A DNA stretch of 64,000 bases. It comes from Poecilobothrus nobilitatus (Eukaryota > Arthropoda > Insecta > Diptera > Dolichopodidae). Shown here piece by piece: positions 11,481 through 24,649 of this stretch. Every line of letters begins with the position of its first letter. Position 1 is the stretch's first letter. Below the pieces are notes generated by a model, which saw only the letters and a program-made list of their open reading frames with translations, did not search any database and was not told the origin of the DNA. Both the position numbers and the translations under genes were made by a program. The stretch covers positions 33,499,445-33,563,444 of the forward strand of contig OX352772.1 of the NCBI GenBank assembly GCA_947095535.1, written 5' to 3'.

Positions 11481-12117
11481 TCACAAAATTCCATGAAAAA
11501 CTGATTCAGTACTATGAATCAAACGATCAATTAAATCGACTATATGTAATTCCCTCCTCGACAAAACTGTAATTCCCTTTACATATTTTGCATTAATTTA
11601 CCTAAATTCTTAATATATTCTTATTCTTTTTATCCTCTTTAAAAGAAAGAATTAATTATAACATATTCTAGAATCTAAATTTTATTTAAACCTTAACCTA
11701 TATATATTATAGTTTAAAGTTACCTGACTCTTATTAATTGGCGCCATTGTTTATTAATAAGATAATAAAAATATTTTTTCTTGTTTTTTTCTGATTTAAA
11801 TTAAATTTTAATAAGGTTAAAATGTTAAAATAATTATGATTTTTAATTAAAAATATAATAAGCAATGAATCTTTAAAAATACGTATAGGTATATACTTTC
11901 AAACATTAAATTAATATTTGATATTCTTTGCTTTTGTAAAATAATTTTAGAATTGTTCTAAAATTTTTGCTGTAAAAACAATAAAGAAAATACTAGATAA
12001 TAATTAAAATAATAATAATTTTTAGAATAATAATAATTTTATAGAATGGAAGAAGAATAAAATTAATAAATTAGCTTAGTTTAAAAGGTTATAATAAATT
12101 AAAATGAATTCGCGGAT
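11481..12117. other. AT-rich non-coding stretch
   Basis: No gene or repeat copy recognised. Confidence 0.55.
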
Positions 12118-12144
12118 ATGATGATGATGATGATGATGATGATG
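12118..12144. repeat. (ATG)9 microsatellite
   Basis: Nine uninterrupted ATG triplets, followed by interrupted CTGATAATGATA. No open frame gives it coding meaning. Confidence 0.9.
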
Positions 12145-15100
12145 CTGATAATGATAAAAGACAACAATAAAAAAATATACAAAGAACAAAAAAAAATTAA
12201 ATTTAATGTAATAAAAAAAATATATATAGAGGAAAATTAGAATAGAATGGTTTTTAAGAGATTATAATTTGCACAATATTTTTTTTGTTTAATAGTTTAT
12301 TATGACATATTTTATAATTACGCGCCGGTTTTTTCTTTTTCTTTCAAATTATGAAATTTGATATTAATTAAAATAATATTCTCTAATATTATTATATTAT
12401 TAATTGCAAGATCAGTCGCATAACAATCTGAAGTTATTAAATGATTTAGGCGCCATATCAAATAAATATATATGACATTTGGAATTTTATTAGTATAGAG
12501 GCCCTCATAAATTAAAATGCTGGATAATATCGTATCTTTTAATTATGATGAACAGACCAAAGAAATTTTTTCATGAGCAATATTTTCAATATCAATGTCA
12601 CTTATTTTATTTTATATGACTAATTCTAACCAATGAATCAATGTACTAAGTATTTATTTATTTATTGATATATAATATAAATTGATATATAATATGTGAT
12701 TTTTTCCTTATGCTTATTTTCATTCTATATATAACAAAGGAACAAGCCAAATAGAGTACACCTTTATTTCCTCGATTACTATTTAGTTTACGCCTGCACA
12801 TGGTGACTCATCTTCAAACATATTAATATCAGTAAAAATGGTTCTATAATTGCAAAATAAACCTACATTTAACATTTAATTTTCCAACATTTCAAACCAG
12901 ATGAAAAACAATATAACTAAAATGCTACATCTGCAACTTCAGGTTGTTAATTAATTACTGTCGTCTTAATTACTTCTAAACAGTCGCAAGTGGTATTAGG
13001 AAGTAAATTTGATAGTCCTTAGTAATTCCCATACAAGTTTGGTTTGGTTCTAAAAAGTATTTGTAAGCTCTTGTCTTTTAAAATAATCTCGTGGTAATAA
13101 TAACTGTAAATATTGGATTTAAAATGAATACTTAATTATTAATAACTTAAAATAGATTTTAATTTAATTCTTATGATTGATTATATAGAATTTTAATTGT
13201 ATATTTATGACCTGTCATTAACCTAAATAAATTGATTACAAATTAATAAAAAAAGAAAATTTATTGAGAACTAATCAACATTTTTAATTACCCCCTGTAG
13301 TTTATTATAATAATACTTTGTTTCTAGCGTTATATATATATATTTTTTTTTTTTTAAAGAAACTAAAATAAACTATTTTAAATATTCTATCAAAATACTT
13401 TAAAAATTAGTAATTTTATTTAGAAAATAAAATTTGAAAAAGAAAAAATATTTTTAATAGCATATTTTATTAATCAAAACATTATTGATTTTTAATTTTT
13501 CAAATTTATAATTACATATCATATTACAATGAATGACTGACCAACCGCACGCACTCTTAACACCCAATCAACAAATGAAAAAAAAAAAACAAAAACTAAA
13601 ATTAAATATTATAATTAATTCGAAATTTATTATACAGTTTTTTTTTTTTTTTTTTTCGACACTTCATTAAATAATAATTTGAACAAAAAAAAAAAAATAC
13701 AAAATTATTAACATCTTGATTTGACCTCTAAGAAAATTTCCACAAAAAAAAAAATGATTAAATTTTTAATTTAATTTGGATTCATGGGTTCATGCGTAGA
13801 CATTAATTAAAATTTTGTCAACCCAACAAACAAAAACTGTCAACACAGAGGAAGTTAAAATTAATGATAAAATCAATAATACAAAAAAAAAAAAAAAAAC
13901 CAAGAAAAAAATCAAGAAAAGGTAAATGCATTACTGCAATACCGGTAATGACATTATAACTATTAGATGTGTTAGATACAAGTAACCCTTTCATCATACG
14001 GTGAATCATAAAAATTTGGAAAAATTTTGAGTTTGTTTTTAATTATAAAATTATAAATGTCAAAATTATCGTTTTAACTATATTGGGATTTGTGATCACT
14101 TAAAATGTGAAAAAAATTAACAGTTTCTTTGTAATGACTAGAATCCAATTTAAGTCTTGATCATACCAGGATTACGAAGAAATCAGACACTACTACCAAA
14201 TAAGGAACTGTTGACATTACGTACAAAGGAATAATTGTTTGCCTTCCTTTTACACGAAAAGAATAGTTGAGAGCAGTTGGTAAATAGGAGTAGAAAAATA
14301 TAGTTGACACGCAAACAATATGCAATAGGTAGGTGCTAGGTAGGTAGGGTAGTACATAAATAATAAATTTCTATTCTCCATGTTTTCTTAATGTTTTGTG
14401 TACCTATCGGTTAAATTGTAAAGCTATTCTTTAAAACAGAATGGTTATCGTAATGAATTGTGATTTCGTAAAGTACAATGACTGTCAGTAGAAAATACAA
14501 CAATATTTTTTATAGCATAATTTTTTAACCTCATTTATTTCATAATGTAAATAACTATTATTGTTTTTATTTTCTGTAAATCATCGTTAAATACATCGCA
14601 ATTTTTTTTTATTGAGATAAAGAGTCTGGAAATTAATTTGAATAAATTAAAAAAATAAAAATTAAATTTTCTTTGATTTTTGTAATATTTTCATTTAAAA
14701 AAGTAAAAAGAAAAAAAAATTACAAAAAAAAAAAGAAAGATACGGTTGTCATGTATTTTAAATTTATTTTTAAATCTTTGTTTTTTTCTTTTTACAAAAA
14801 CATTAATTTTAAATGTTCATTGACCTTAAATTGATACTTTTTGTGACATTGTTACTTACATAATATATTTAAATTTTTTTTTTTGTAAATAATTTATTGA
14901 GAAACTATAACTTAAAAATATAATAAATAAATAAAAAAAAGTAGTATTATGTCCTCAAAAAATATTTATCTTATGTATTTTGTTTATTTGTTTAAATTAC
15001 AAGGTAGTAAAGAATTTTTTAATTTCAATAAGTTTTAATTTACTCTAGAAAGTTTTTTTTTACATTTAAACTGATTTAACTGAAAATTTTTAAGTAAATA

Positions 15101-17759
15101 TTTTTGATTTAAAAAAAAAAAACTTTATACTTTATTAACAAATAGGGATTTCTTTTAAAAATTTTAAAGTAGCGGTCCTTATAAACAGATCTGAACTTTC
15201 ATAACATCAGTAGATTTGACTTATAATAATCTACTTTAACAATTTTTAGATTTATCAATCACTTTGATGTTTTTAGATCCTTTCGATTGGTTAATTTGCA
15301 TGGCTGCTTTCTACAGTTTTATCTTAGAGAGCATATCAGATAGTACAAATTGTCTAACAAGGTCTGGTGTTGTCTATATGGCTGAATACTCAAAAGTCAA
15401 AATAAATGTTTTGATACAATTATCGATTACTATTAATTTTTTTTACGGTTCTTATTTGTAGTGTCAATAAGAATTAAAGTTTTTTATTTTTAGAAAAGAA
15501 GGGACGGGATGATGCAGATTTTTAGATAAAAAAACTTGTATTTTACAAAATCATCAATTGTCATCAAACAGATCAAAAATCCGCTGTTGTAAAGTACATT
15601 TTTATTTTATTTCTTTTTTATGATATAATATTTGCATTGAATAAATAACGTCTTTCACTAAACGGTAAAAGCTATTCTCTTATATAGGCATAAAAATGTT
15701 AACTATGGTTCGCTAAAAGAATCTACTACCACTTGTATATTGACTGTAGAAAATCAATAGACTAATGGAGTAAGGGTTAAATCGCCCGTCTTTCTCCATT
15801 CGTGTTATATCTAACGGTAGTAAGTTGTAATGTTAATAGCTTATAATGTAACAGTCTAAATCGCTGATTAATAATATTGCTGAATTATCAATTTTAACAG
15901 TTTTATAATTTTAGAAAACTAATAAAAAGTCATATCTGAGTAATGGCGTTGTACGATTAAGTCGCCAAGTTTTTAATAGAAATGTTTTGAGCTCAAGTAT
16001 CATGTATATTATGTGTATCAGCTCATATCAAATATTTGTAATTCATTCTTAATATGTTTATATCGTTATAAAGAAAATAAATAAATAATTCTTGTAATGA
16101 TATATAATAGTTGAAGTACAAGTATATCTATTGAAATTTTTTACAATATCTATAGGGAAGAGTAATCAAAGGTTTAGTAAAAATAATAATTGAAGAAGCT
16201 GTAGTTTAGTTAGTCTATAATCTCCGTGTGACTTTGTAAATACTTCTGCTCCTTATTTACTGAAAGGAAATAAAAATTATGTAGAAATATGTAATAAAGT
16301 TTTATTTATATATTAAATTAATTGTTTATGATATTACCTATATACCTATAATAGTCTATACATATTTTATTTTATTATGTAGTAATTATATATCTAGTAA
16401 ATTAATGCACACCGTTCTGACATCAAAGCCGGATATAGTTGTATTGTAAGTCAGTAAAAAACTGAAATATTAAACAATTTGACTATATGATGAATGAATT
16501 ATACTTATATATCCACCGGCAAACTAAAATATGTGGCTTAAAACTTCAATCAACAATCCGAAATCAAAATTTAAAACTTATTTGCTTTTTTTTATATTCA
16601 AATTATTAAAAAATAAAAGAAAAAAAAAAAAAAAAATATTTTTGTGTTGCATTTGTTCCACTTTTAATATTGAACCAGAAAAAAAAAAAAATCTGTGAAT
16701 CATCCATTAAATAATTAATTTTCATTTAATTTTATTGAAATTCTTCTATTTTAAATAAATGTATTCTGTTTTCTGGTAATCTTTAAATTCTATATAAATT
16801 CCAATCGTAAGTATAAGGTATTTTTTCTTGTTCCTTATTTAAATAATGTGAGATAATATTGACATAATTATGGAAATGCAAATGAAAAATTATCAAGAAA
16901 CAGAAAAAAAAACAAAAATCTCTTAACTATTTTCATTTCTTTAAACATGAAATTCCAATAATAATATATTAAATAAAATTCAAGTATTGTTTGTTTTTTT
17001 TTCCCCCAAGAATTTTCAATGTTTCTACCTATCTTTTTTTTTTTTTTTTGTTTTTTCCTTTTTAATTTTTTTTATAAATTGTTAATTATTTTTTTTATTT
17101 TTTATCTTTTTATTCATAGTCCAGACCACTAAATCTTTTCAATGACTTGGTTTGGTTTTTATTTTATTTTTTTATTTATTATCACCTTCTGCTTATAAAA
17201 AATTTATTAAGGTATACAAAGGTGTATCTCTGTAATGTTATTTACCTGTACCACTAACCAACTTTTATAAATTCTTTTATTTTGTTTTTTTTTGTTCTTT
17301 TTTTATCTTCATCATAATTTTTCTACGGTTTCTGGTTTTTTTCTTATACAAGAAAAGATAGTCACTAGTCAAAACATAAACAAATTTTACCTAGATTTGA
17401 TAAGAAAATGATCCCAAAATATATGTATAACCCTTTTTTCATTTTTTTTTTAAAGAATGAGACGCGCATATAAATATTTTCATGTATAAAAGAAAAAAAA
17501 AAGAACAAATGTAAATGAAACCGTCTTTCTGAGTTGGTTTGGAAGTTTTTTTTTTCTAGATGGATACTAATTTCATTTCATTATCATCATTAATTCCTAA
17601 CTAAGATCACATTTATAACATAAATCCCACTCGAAATTTATTCAGTTATTTGTTTTTTTTTTTTTTTTGGATTTTCTTTATTATTTTGAAGGAGACTTTA
17701 ATTATTGTTATAGTTTTCGTTTTTTTATGTCTCAACAGGAAAAATTAGCGGGCGTTGAG

Positions 17760-17791
<32 letters not shown>

Positions 17792-19472
17792 GAAAAAGTG
17801 ATCTTTGAAGTTACAACTAATCGAAAAATCTATGAAAGTAACAAGTATTACATTAAATCCTTATATAAAAATACCCCATTCTTCTATCCTATATAAATTA
17901 TTCATCTAAAAAAACACAATTTTATTAGTTTTTAATTCAGATCCTGATGAGCTCAAAAAACCAAAAGAATCATTATTTATACCATGTGATTATGAACTTG
18001 AATTGAACAAAACAGTAGAACCGAAAAAGGCGACTACACAAATTATTTTTTAGTGAATGGCGGTAAAATGTTAACACTTTGACAACGATATATATTACAT
18101 ATGTATATGTTTAAAATAAAAATAACAGCAAAGCGGCAAACAAATAAAATAATAAATATTTGACATCAGCAAAATTTCTGATGTCAAAATCAATTAAAAG
18201 TGCATATTACATACCTCATATATTCAATATACGTATATCTTCATATGTATCTCTGTAAATTTAATTTTAATAAAATATTTCATTTTAAATACTTTTGGTC
18301 TCATTTTTCTGTTCATACAGTGAACACCTCCATACTGTGAAAAAAATAAATAAAAAAATTTTCTATTTACTAAATTGTGAGTTGTAACTTGTGACTCAGA
18401 TTCTCCCTCATCTTATTCAAAATTTAAAAAATTTTTTTTTTTTCCAACAACTTGGTTAATGATTAGTGATATGAATATATGACTGATTAACATTAAAACG
18501 TCTAAAGATTGAGAAATAGACGCCATTATCATTATCCAATGAATGTGTGTTTTTTTTATTTTTGTTATTTTTATTTATCCATTAATATTTATTTAACGGT
18601 CAGATGAGATAAAAGTCTGCATACTTAATACTTAAAAAAAAAAAAAAAAAATTAAATTAAATTAATATTCTCTTCTATGATTGCCTTTCTTTTATAATAT
18701 ATATATGTATGCATACAATTTTTTTTTCTCTTTCTATCTTCATATATAAGAGAAATTAAAAAATGAAATGAAATGATATGTGGAAATTGGAATGCAGTTT
18801 TATGCAGTTCTTGGAATTTTATAGATGACATTTCATTAGATAATCTATAGAATTAATTGAATTATTTCATTAGATAGAGTATATTTTCTTTTTATTTATT
18901 TTAATTTAAATGTGATTTTTAATATTTTAATTATGAGATTTTAATAGGATTAAATGTATATATGTATATGGATACCTTTATTAAGAATAGATTAATAGTG
19001 TATAGGATTAATGGAATTTAATTTTATTCTTTCTCCTTTTCTAGAGACTTTATAAAATAGTAAATAAATTTATTAATTAAATTTACGAAAGAGATAAAAG
19101 TATTTTTTTTTAAATTTCCTTCATCTTTTTATCAGATATCAAATATAATTAAAGAAAGTGCTACTTGTTTTGTTCTTTTCTGTTTCTTAGGTTATTGCTA
19201 TAACAGATATTTAATTGCCTCCTGGTCTATATTTGTTTACCCTACTTAATTAAAAGCAATATGTCTTTATTTTGATAGTACAAATCTTTTAAATTTAATT
19301 GATTTAAGCTGTGTATAAGAAAATCTAGCTAAATTTAAGCTCTTGTGATCTTATTCTACAGATATGGATATTTCATCTTTTTTTTTTTTATATTCCTATT
19401 ATTTCAAACGATCTTTTGTTATTTTACCCTGTTTTTTATATTACTTTTTATATTTACAGTATAACTTGACAC
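12145..19472. other. Long AT-rich non-coding stretch
   Basis: No gene supported over more than 7 kb. Short landmarks are a TAGG-type repeat at 14325-14353 and a 28-base A run at 17764-17791. There are also multiple T runs (13633-13656, 17034-17049, 17651-17669). The patches near 12770-13060 and 15240-15960 are somewhat more balanced in composition but show no recognisable product, splice structure or repeat partner. Confidence 0.55.
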
Positions 19473-19475
19473 TTA

Positions 19476-19729
19476 AGGTGATGACCCAATGCTCGCTTCT
19501 AGCGTCAAACCTAGCGCCGCTTTAAAAAAAACTGATAACGAAATGCTAACGTCGCTTTATAAAATATATTAAATTGTGTATGTAAAAATTATTGTCAACG
19601 CCACTAAAAGTAAAAAGTTTCTTTACGCTATCGTCTTTTCGTTGCTGTTCTTGTCGTATTTAAATTAATATATGTATATTTAAATGTCAAAGCGACGCGA
19701 GAAGCGATGCAAGCATTAGATCATCACCT
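19476..19729. mobile_element. MITE with TTA duplication (PIF/Harbinger-like), copy 1
   Basis: The element starts AGGTGATGACCCAATGCT and ends with the complement of AGGTGATGATCTAATGCT. Inside that, CGCTTCTAGCGTC and CGCTTCTCGCGTC extend the inverted repeat to about 35 bases. It is flanked by TTA at 19473-19475 and 19730-19732. Length is 254 bases with no coding content. A 3-base TTA/TAA duplication is typical of PIF/Harbinger elements. A second family member lies at 40098-40476. Confidence 0.75.
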
Positions 19730-19732
19730 TTA

Positions 19733-22644
19733 CATCTATCGTGACTATTGGACACATACTTCCACACTTTTCATAACATTTGAACTAAAAATTTTAATTA
19801 ATTTTTTTCACTCAGCTTTGTTTTACTTCCAGATTTTCTTTACTTCAAAGATGCCTCAATCAATTAAATTTAGTTTTTTCACACAAGATTAGAATGTTGA
19901 ATTAGTTGTTGTTAAAAGGCAATTCATTAGCCTAAGGATTATTAACTAGGTACTAATATTACATATTTCGCGTTGATTTTTCAACTTGAATTGATTGGCG
20001 GTTTTCTTTAGTATTTCAACGTAATCCAGCATTCGAATTTATTTTTATCAATCCTAATTCTTTTCTTTGTATAATCTTGAATGTACATGTTATATCAGAG
20101 ACTACTTAGTCTCTGATTATACTAAATTTATAATCGTATTTTTTAGAAATTAGTATTAATTATTGCTCTCTTGGTTTTATAAAATCGTTGTAATGTACTG
20201 CAACACAATTTGTATTTAACAGATCATATATCTATGACTACCAACTGTCTTGGAGACAATTTTTCATTTTCTAATCGATGTGATGGTTCACTTCTCATAA
20301 AAAACAACAAATCAAAAATTAATTAAATCACTTATATAATAGAGACGACTTAAAAATCTATAATTGATTCATTATAAAAAATTTCCGGTTCATTTAAGAT
20401 TAAAATTTGCAAAAAAAAAAAAAGAAAGAAAAAATTCAAAATATTTATGATTCATTCATGTGTAGAATTTCTTTCATAAAAAAAAATAATAAAGAAATAG
20501 GTACTCATTGATTTTTTTTTTTTTTTTTGTCATCTTTTGATCTTCTGTTCCGCACTGCTAAAAAAAGAAGAAAAATGCGGGAGTTGTTTGTTTATATATT
20601 GTTTTTTTTTTTATTTTCTTTGCTATTTAATTTCATAACAAAAAAAAAAAAAAAATAAAAGAGCGCACAAAGTTTTTTTTTCATGACTAAAGGTATAAAT
20701 GGAGACACACAATTCTATACAACAACTAATAAACCACCACGTACTTGTAATAAAAACTTGAACTTGCGTTTTCAATTACATACTTTTTTGTTGTTGTTGT
20801 TGTTTTTTTTTTTTTTTTCTATAATAATATATGAAATAGAAATTCTTACGACTATTTTTGATTGTTTCCAATCTTATTTCATATCGAATCGAATACAAAT
20901 GGTAGGTATGCTGCGCCGCCATTAAATACTTAATGTTATATGACATTGGGCGTTGTGATGTTGATAATTTGGTGGTATATAAATATATATAGTACATATT
21001 ACTAATATGATGATAATACAACATGATTATATGCTTAAACAAAATATTCTTGAATGTCTGCTTTTTGTTTCTAAATTTGTATGAATTTTTTTTTTTTTTT
21101 TTTTGTGAATTTTAGACAGCAGCAGTCTGTTTATCATCGATCCATACATTTATTCATTCCATTGATTCATTTGCTGATCCATCTAAAACTAAATGATGAT
21201 CAATAAATGTATATGAGTAATTCCATTAGAATTTTATAGAAATAGAAAAATAAAATTTTTTTTGAAAAAGTGCATAAGTAAAAATAAAATTAAATATTTA
21301 AAACGAAAAAAAAAATATATATATATATATTGATGATTAATTAGAAAATTATTTAATTTGATTTTAAAGATTGAAATTTAAATGATTTTGTTTATACTAT
21401 ATTTGAAAATTAAAATGTTTAAAAAAGATTGGATCAATTTTGTTTTTTTAAGGAATTAAAATGGAATTTATAGTTAGTTTATATTTAAAAAAAAAAAAAA
21501 TAAAAAAAATTTTAAGGAATTTTGAAAAATGTTGATTATATTTGAAAAATTCGATTTAGGATAAAAGAATTTAAAATAAAAAAAAAAATTTGAAATCTAA
21601 TGAAATAAACCGGAAGCAAAAGTTTGACGTCAATAAATTTTTTTTGTAATTTTATTTTAGTTTCAATTTCCTGTAATCCTTAGTTTTTTATTTATAATTT
21701 TTAAAATTTTTTTACGATTTTTATCTAAATTTTGTAAATTGATCTCTTCTTTACAATTTAATTTTACCAAACTTTAAATTTTTCAGAAGCCTTGAAATTT
21801 AGTCTTTTAAAAATTTAAATTCGAACCATTTATTAGAAATTTAATTTAATAATTTTATTTTTAAACATTCTTTTAACATATTTAATTTTGATAAAGAAAA
21901 TCTATAGAATCATATATATTTTTTACCTATTCATTAAAAACTATCTAATATTTTTCGGTTGGATTTTAAATAAAACGTTACAATAAGTATTCAAAATTAG
22001 AATTTTATCTTACTTTAAAATTACAAGTCTTTTGAAATTCTTAAAAGAAATTGCGAATTTTTACTATAAGATACAGATAATTAAGATACAGCTCTTATTA
22101 ATTCAGAAAAATATTACTTAGCACGAAGAAAATGCTAATAAAAAAATATTATATATAATTTTCGTAATATATGTATGTCTTCAGGAAGTTCTGACGCTAT
22201 AGTGCTGCTATATCGTTTTTTTTTTTTCATTCTCAATCCCATTTTTATATTCATTATTTTTAAATAATTTTCGTTAATTTTAATTTTATTGCAATTATTT
22301 TTTTCCCTATTTTTCGATAAATGACTTATTTGTGAAATTGATTGGAGACACAAACCATAATCGTTTTGACATTTGTAGATTAAACTTTACTACAATGGAT
22401 TTTTTTAAAATTGACAACTAAAATCTTAAATGACAATAAACTAGAATTTATTTTACTCCTGTCTTTTATGACGAGCTTAGATATTTTAAATAGTTTTTAT
22501 AGTTTATTTTTTGAAGTTTTTTCAATGTTGTTGTGTAGCTGTAATTAAAAAGTCAAATTTCAAATGCAGTTTCAATTCATTTTTGATATATTCCTGATCA
22601 TTTTACAACAACGGCAATTCTTTTGTACATACATATATGATTTA
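19733..22644. other. AT-rich non-coding stretch
   Basis: No gene supported. Contains a perfect 24-base palindrome at 20094-20117 (arms ATCAGAGACTA and TAGTCTCTGAT around CT), a (TTG)n tract near 20789-20803 and a (TA)n tract near 21315-21331. The rest is A/T-run-rich sequence whose open frames are low-complexity. Confidence 0.55.
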
Positions 22645-22850
22645 GGGGGCCTCGGTGGCGTAGTGGGTAAGAGCGTATAACATACGCTATAAACACCGAG
22701 GATGTGTGGGTTCGAATCGCACACACGTCATAAGAGTAATTCCCCCTTACGACATGTACAGCCACGGCTGAAAAAGAATAGACTGTATAATTTCCTTGTT
22801 ACATTTATGTGGCAGGGAAATGCACTAAAAAAATATATATATATATATAT
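22645..22850 (+). mobile_element. tRNA-derived SINE, copy 3 (best preserved)
   Basis: Complete family structure: head GGCCTCGGTGGCG, A-box-like TAGTGGGTAAGAGCG and B box GGTTCGAATC. The body carries the CTTACGAC hairpin strand, then TTTATGTGGCAGGGAAATGC and an A/TA-rich tail. It is bounded by a perfect 16-base direct repeat, ATACATATATGATTTA, at 22629-22644 and 22851-22866. The head folds as two nested stems, CCTCGGTG with CACCGAGG enclosing AGCGTAT with ATACGCT. That fold is not the classical cloverleaf acceptor pairing. The long duplication and intact boxes suggest a relatively young insertion. Confidence 0.9.
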
Positions 22851-22866
22851 ATACATATATGATTTA

Positions 22867-24617
22867 TTCTAGATTTGTTTGAATATTGTTAAATCGTCAA
22901 TTTTTATAAAACCAAAATAAAAAATTTTTGTTTTGTTGTTCAATTTTGTTTTTCCGGCGTTTCAAAAAAAAAAAAAAAACACGCTTTACATCATTTACAC
23001 CGCCACCAAATTTTTTATTTTTCTTTTTTATTAAAGAAAAAAGTCTTTATAATTTCAGAACCTTTTTTTTTGTTTTACTTATTTTAATTGTTGTTATAAA
23101 TCCTAGCTACAGGTGGAAATAATGAAACATGAATACCAATGAATGGTATCGAATTTTTGACTGGGTTGTAGAATTTAACTTTTTCAAATTTGAAATTTTT
23201 TTATGCTTTCGGTATTTTTTTTTTTTTAGTTTTGTTTTAATTTGAAACCTTACCATTGATTTTTTTGACAAAGGTAAGTAATTTTTTTTTTTTTTTTGTT
23301 TCTTGATTTACCTGTCAATGCGTTGTATGGAAGTCGTAATTTTAATTGTCAGTACATCGAAATTATCAAAAAAAAAATTAATACAAAATTGAAAATTAAT
23401 ACAAAAAAAAAAGTTAACTTCCTTCCATTTAAAGAATGAATGATTTTCAATATGCATACATTTGTATGTACATATGAAATTAAACAATGAATGATCGGAA
23501 ATGTTACTAAACAGAAGGGACTACATATTTTATGAATGAATTTTTGAATTTTTGAAAATGAAAACCAAAAAGTTTGATTCAATTTTTTTGAATTATAATT
23601 TTATAATCGAAAAGGTTAAACTTTAAAAATAAATGTACATAGGTATGTATAGTTACGGTTTCTTTTGATGTCCAAATATAAATATGATAGTGTTGTAAAT
23701 ATAATTTACAAAATTAAATATGTATACTTAGGTATGTTTAAAAAAAATTAATTAAACATTATTGATTTATGTATTGTATTAAAAAAAAATATATGTATTA
23801 TTCTTTTATCATTCGAGACATGTTTTTAGGCTCTGGTTGTACCTATTGTTGTAGAGCGGAAAACTTTCTGGGAATTTTTTTTTTTGCTAATACTTTTGGA
23901 AATTTCTTGTGAAAGTTTGCAATTTTCACAACAAACAGAAATTGTTATTGAATGATCTTTCAAGAAATCGAAAATAAATTGAAACAATATAGGTATCAAT
24001 GAAAATACATTTTTTTCTATCTCACTTATACTTTAATCAGAGCTGAACCTAAAAGATACTATGCAAGTACTAATAATGATTGACATTTTAATATATGTAT
24101 CTTTGAATTGAACTTGAGAACTTGAATTATGAATTATGACAAACAGAAATTCAATCTTTTATCAGCTCTATATACATATATATATTTATACATACATATA
24201 TATACACTATTCTTTGCATTACACTGTACAACAAAGAACAGTAAGATTTACTTATTCAGATTTATTTAATATTTAATATAAATTTCCTTTTAATTTTTTA
24301 TTAATTCTTTTTATCATTGAAATGATGAAGCAATGCCACAAGTAAATAACCATTATTTTCATTTCCCTATTATAATGTATAGATACATTTTAGTTTTATT
24401 TTATTGCTATCATTCGAAATTTCACACATCAATCATCATTTCACACTATTAATAATAATAAATTATTTTACATATAACAGGCTTTGCTTTTACCGTTATA
24501 TAATACTTCAAGTAAAACAAAATAAAAACAAAAATGCATTTTGCGATCATTTTGCAAAAAAGAAAAAAAAATCAAAAATAAAAGAAAATCTTGAAACAAA
24601 GATTTTTTAATTCTTCA

Positions 24618-24649
<32 letters not shown>

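Noticed and set aside
11279..11494. 71-codon minus-strand open frame
   Set aside because: It is the antisense of the LINE C-terminal relic on the plus strand.
20683..21042. Overlapping open frames on both strands around a poly-T/TTG tract
   Set aside because: Both derive from the same homopolymer and (TTG)n sequence; composition explains them.
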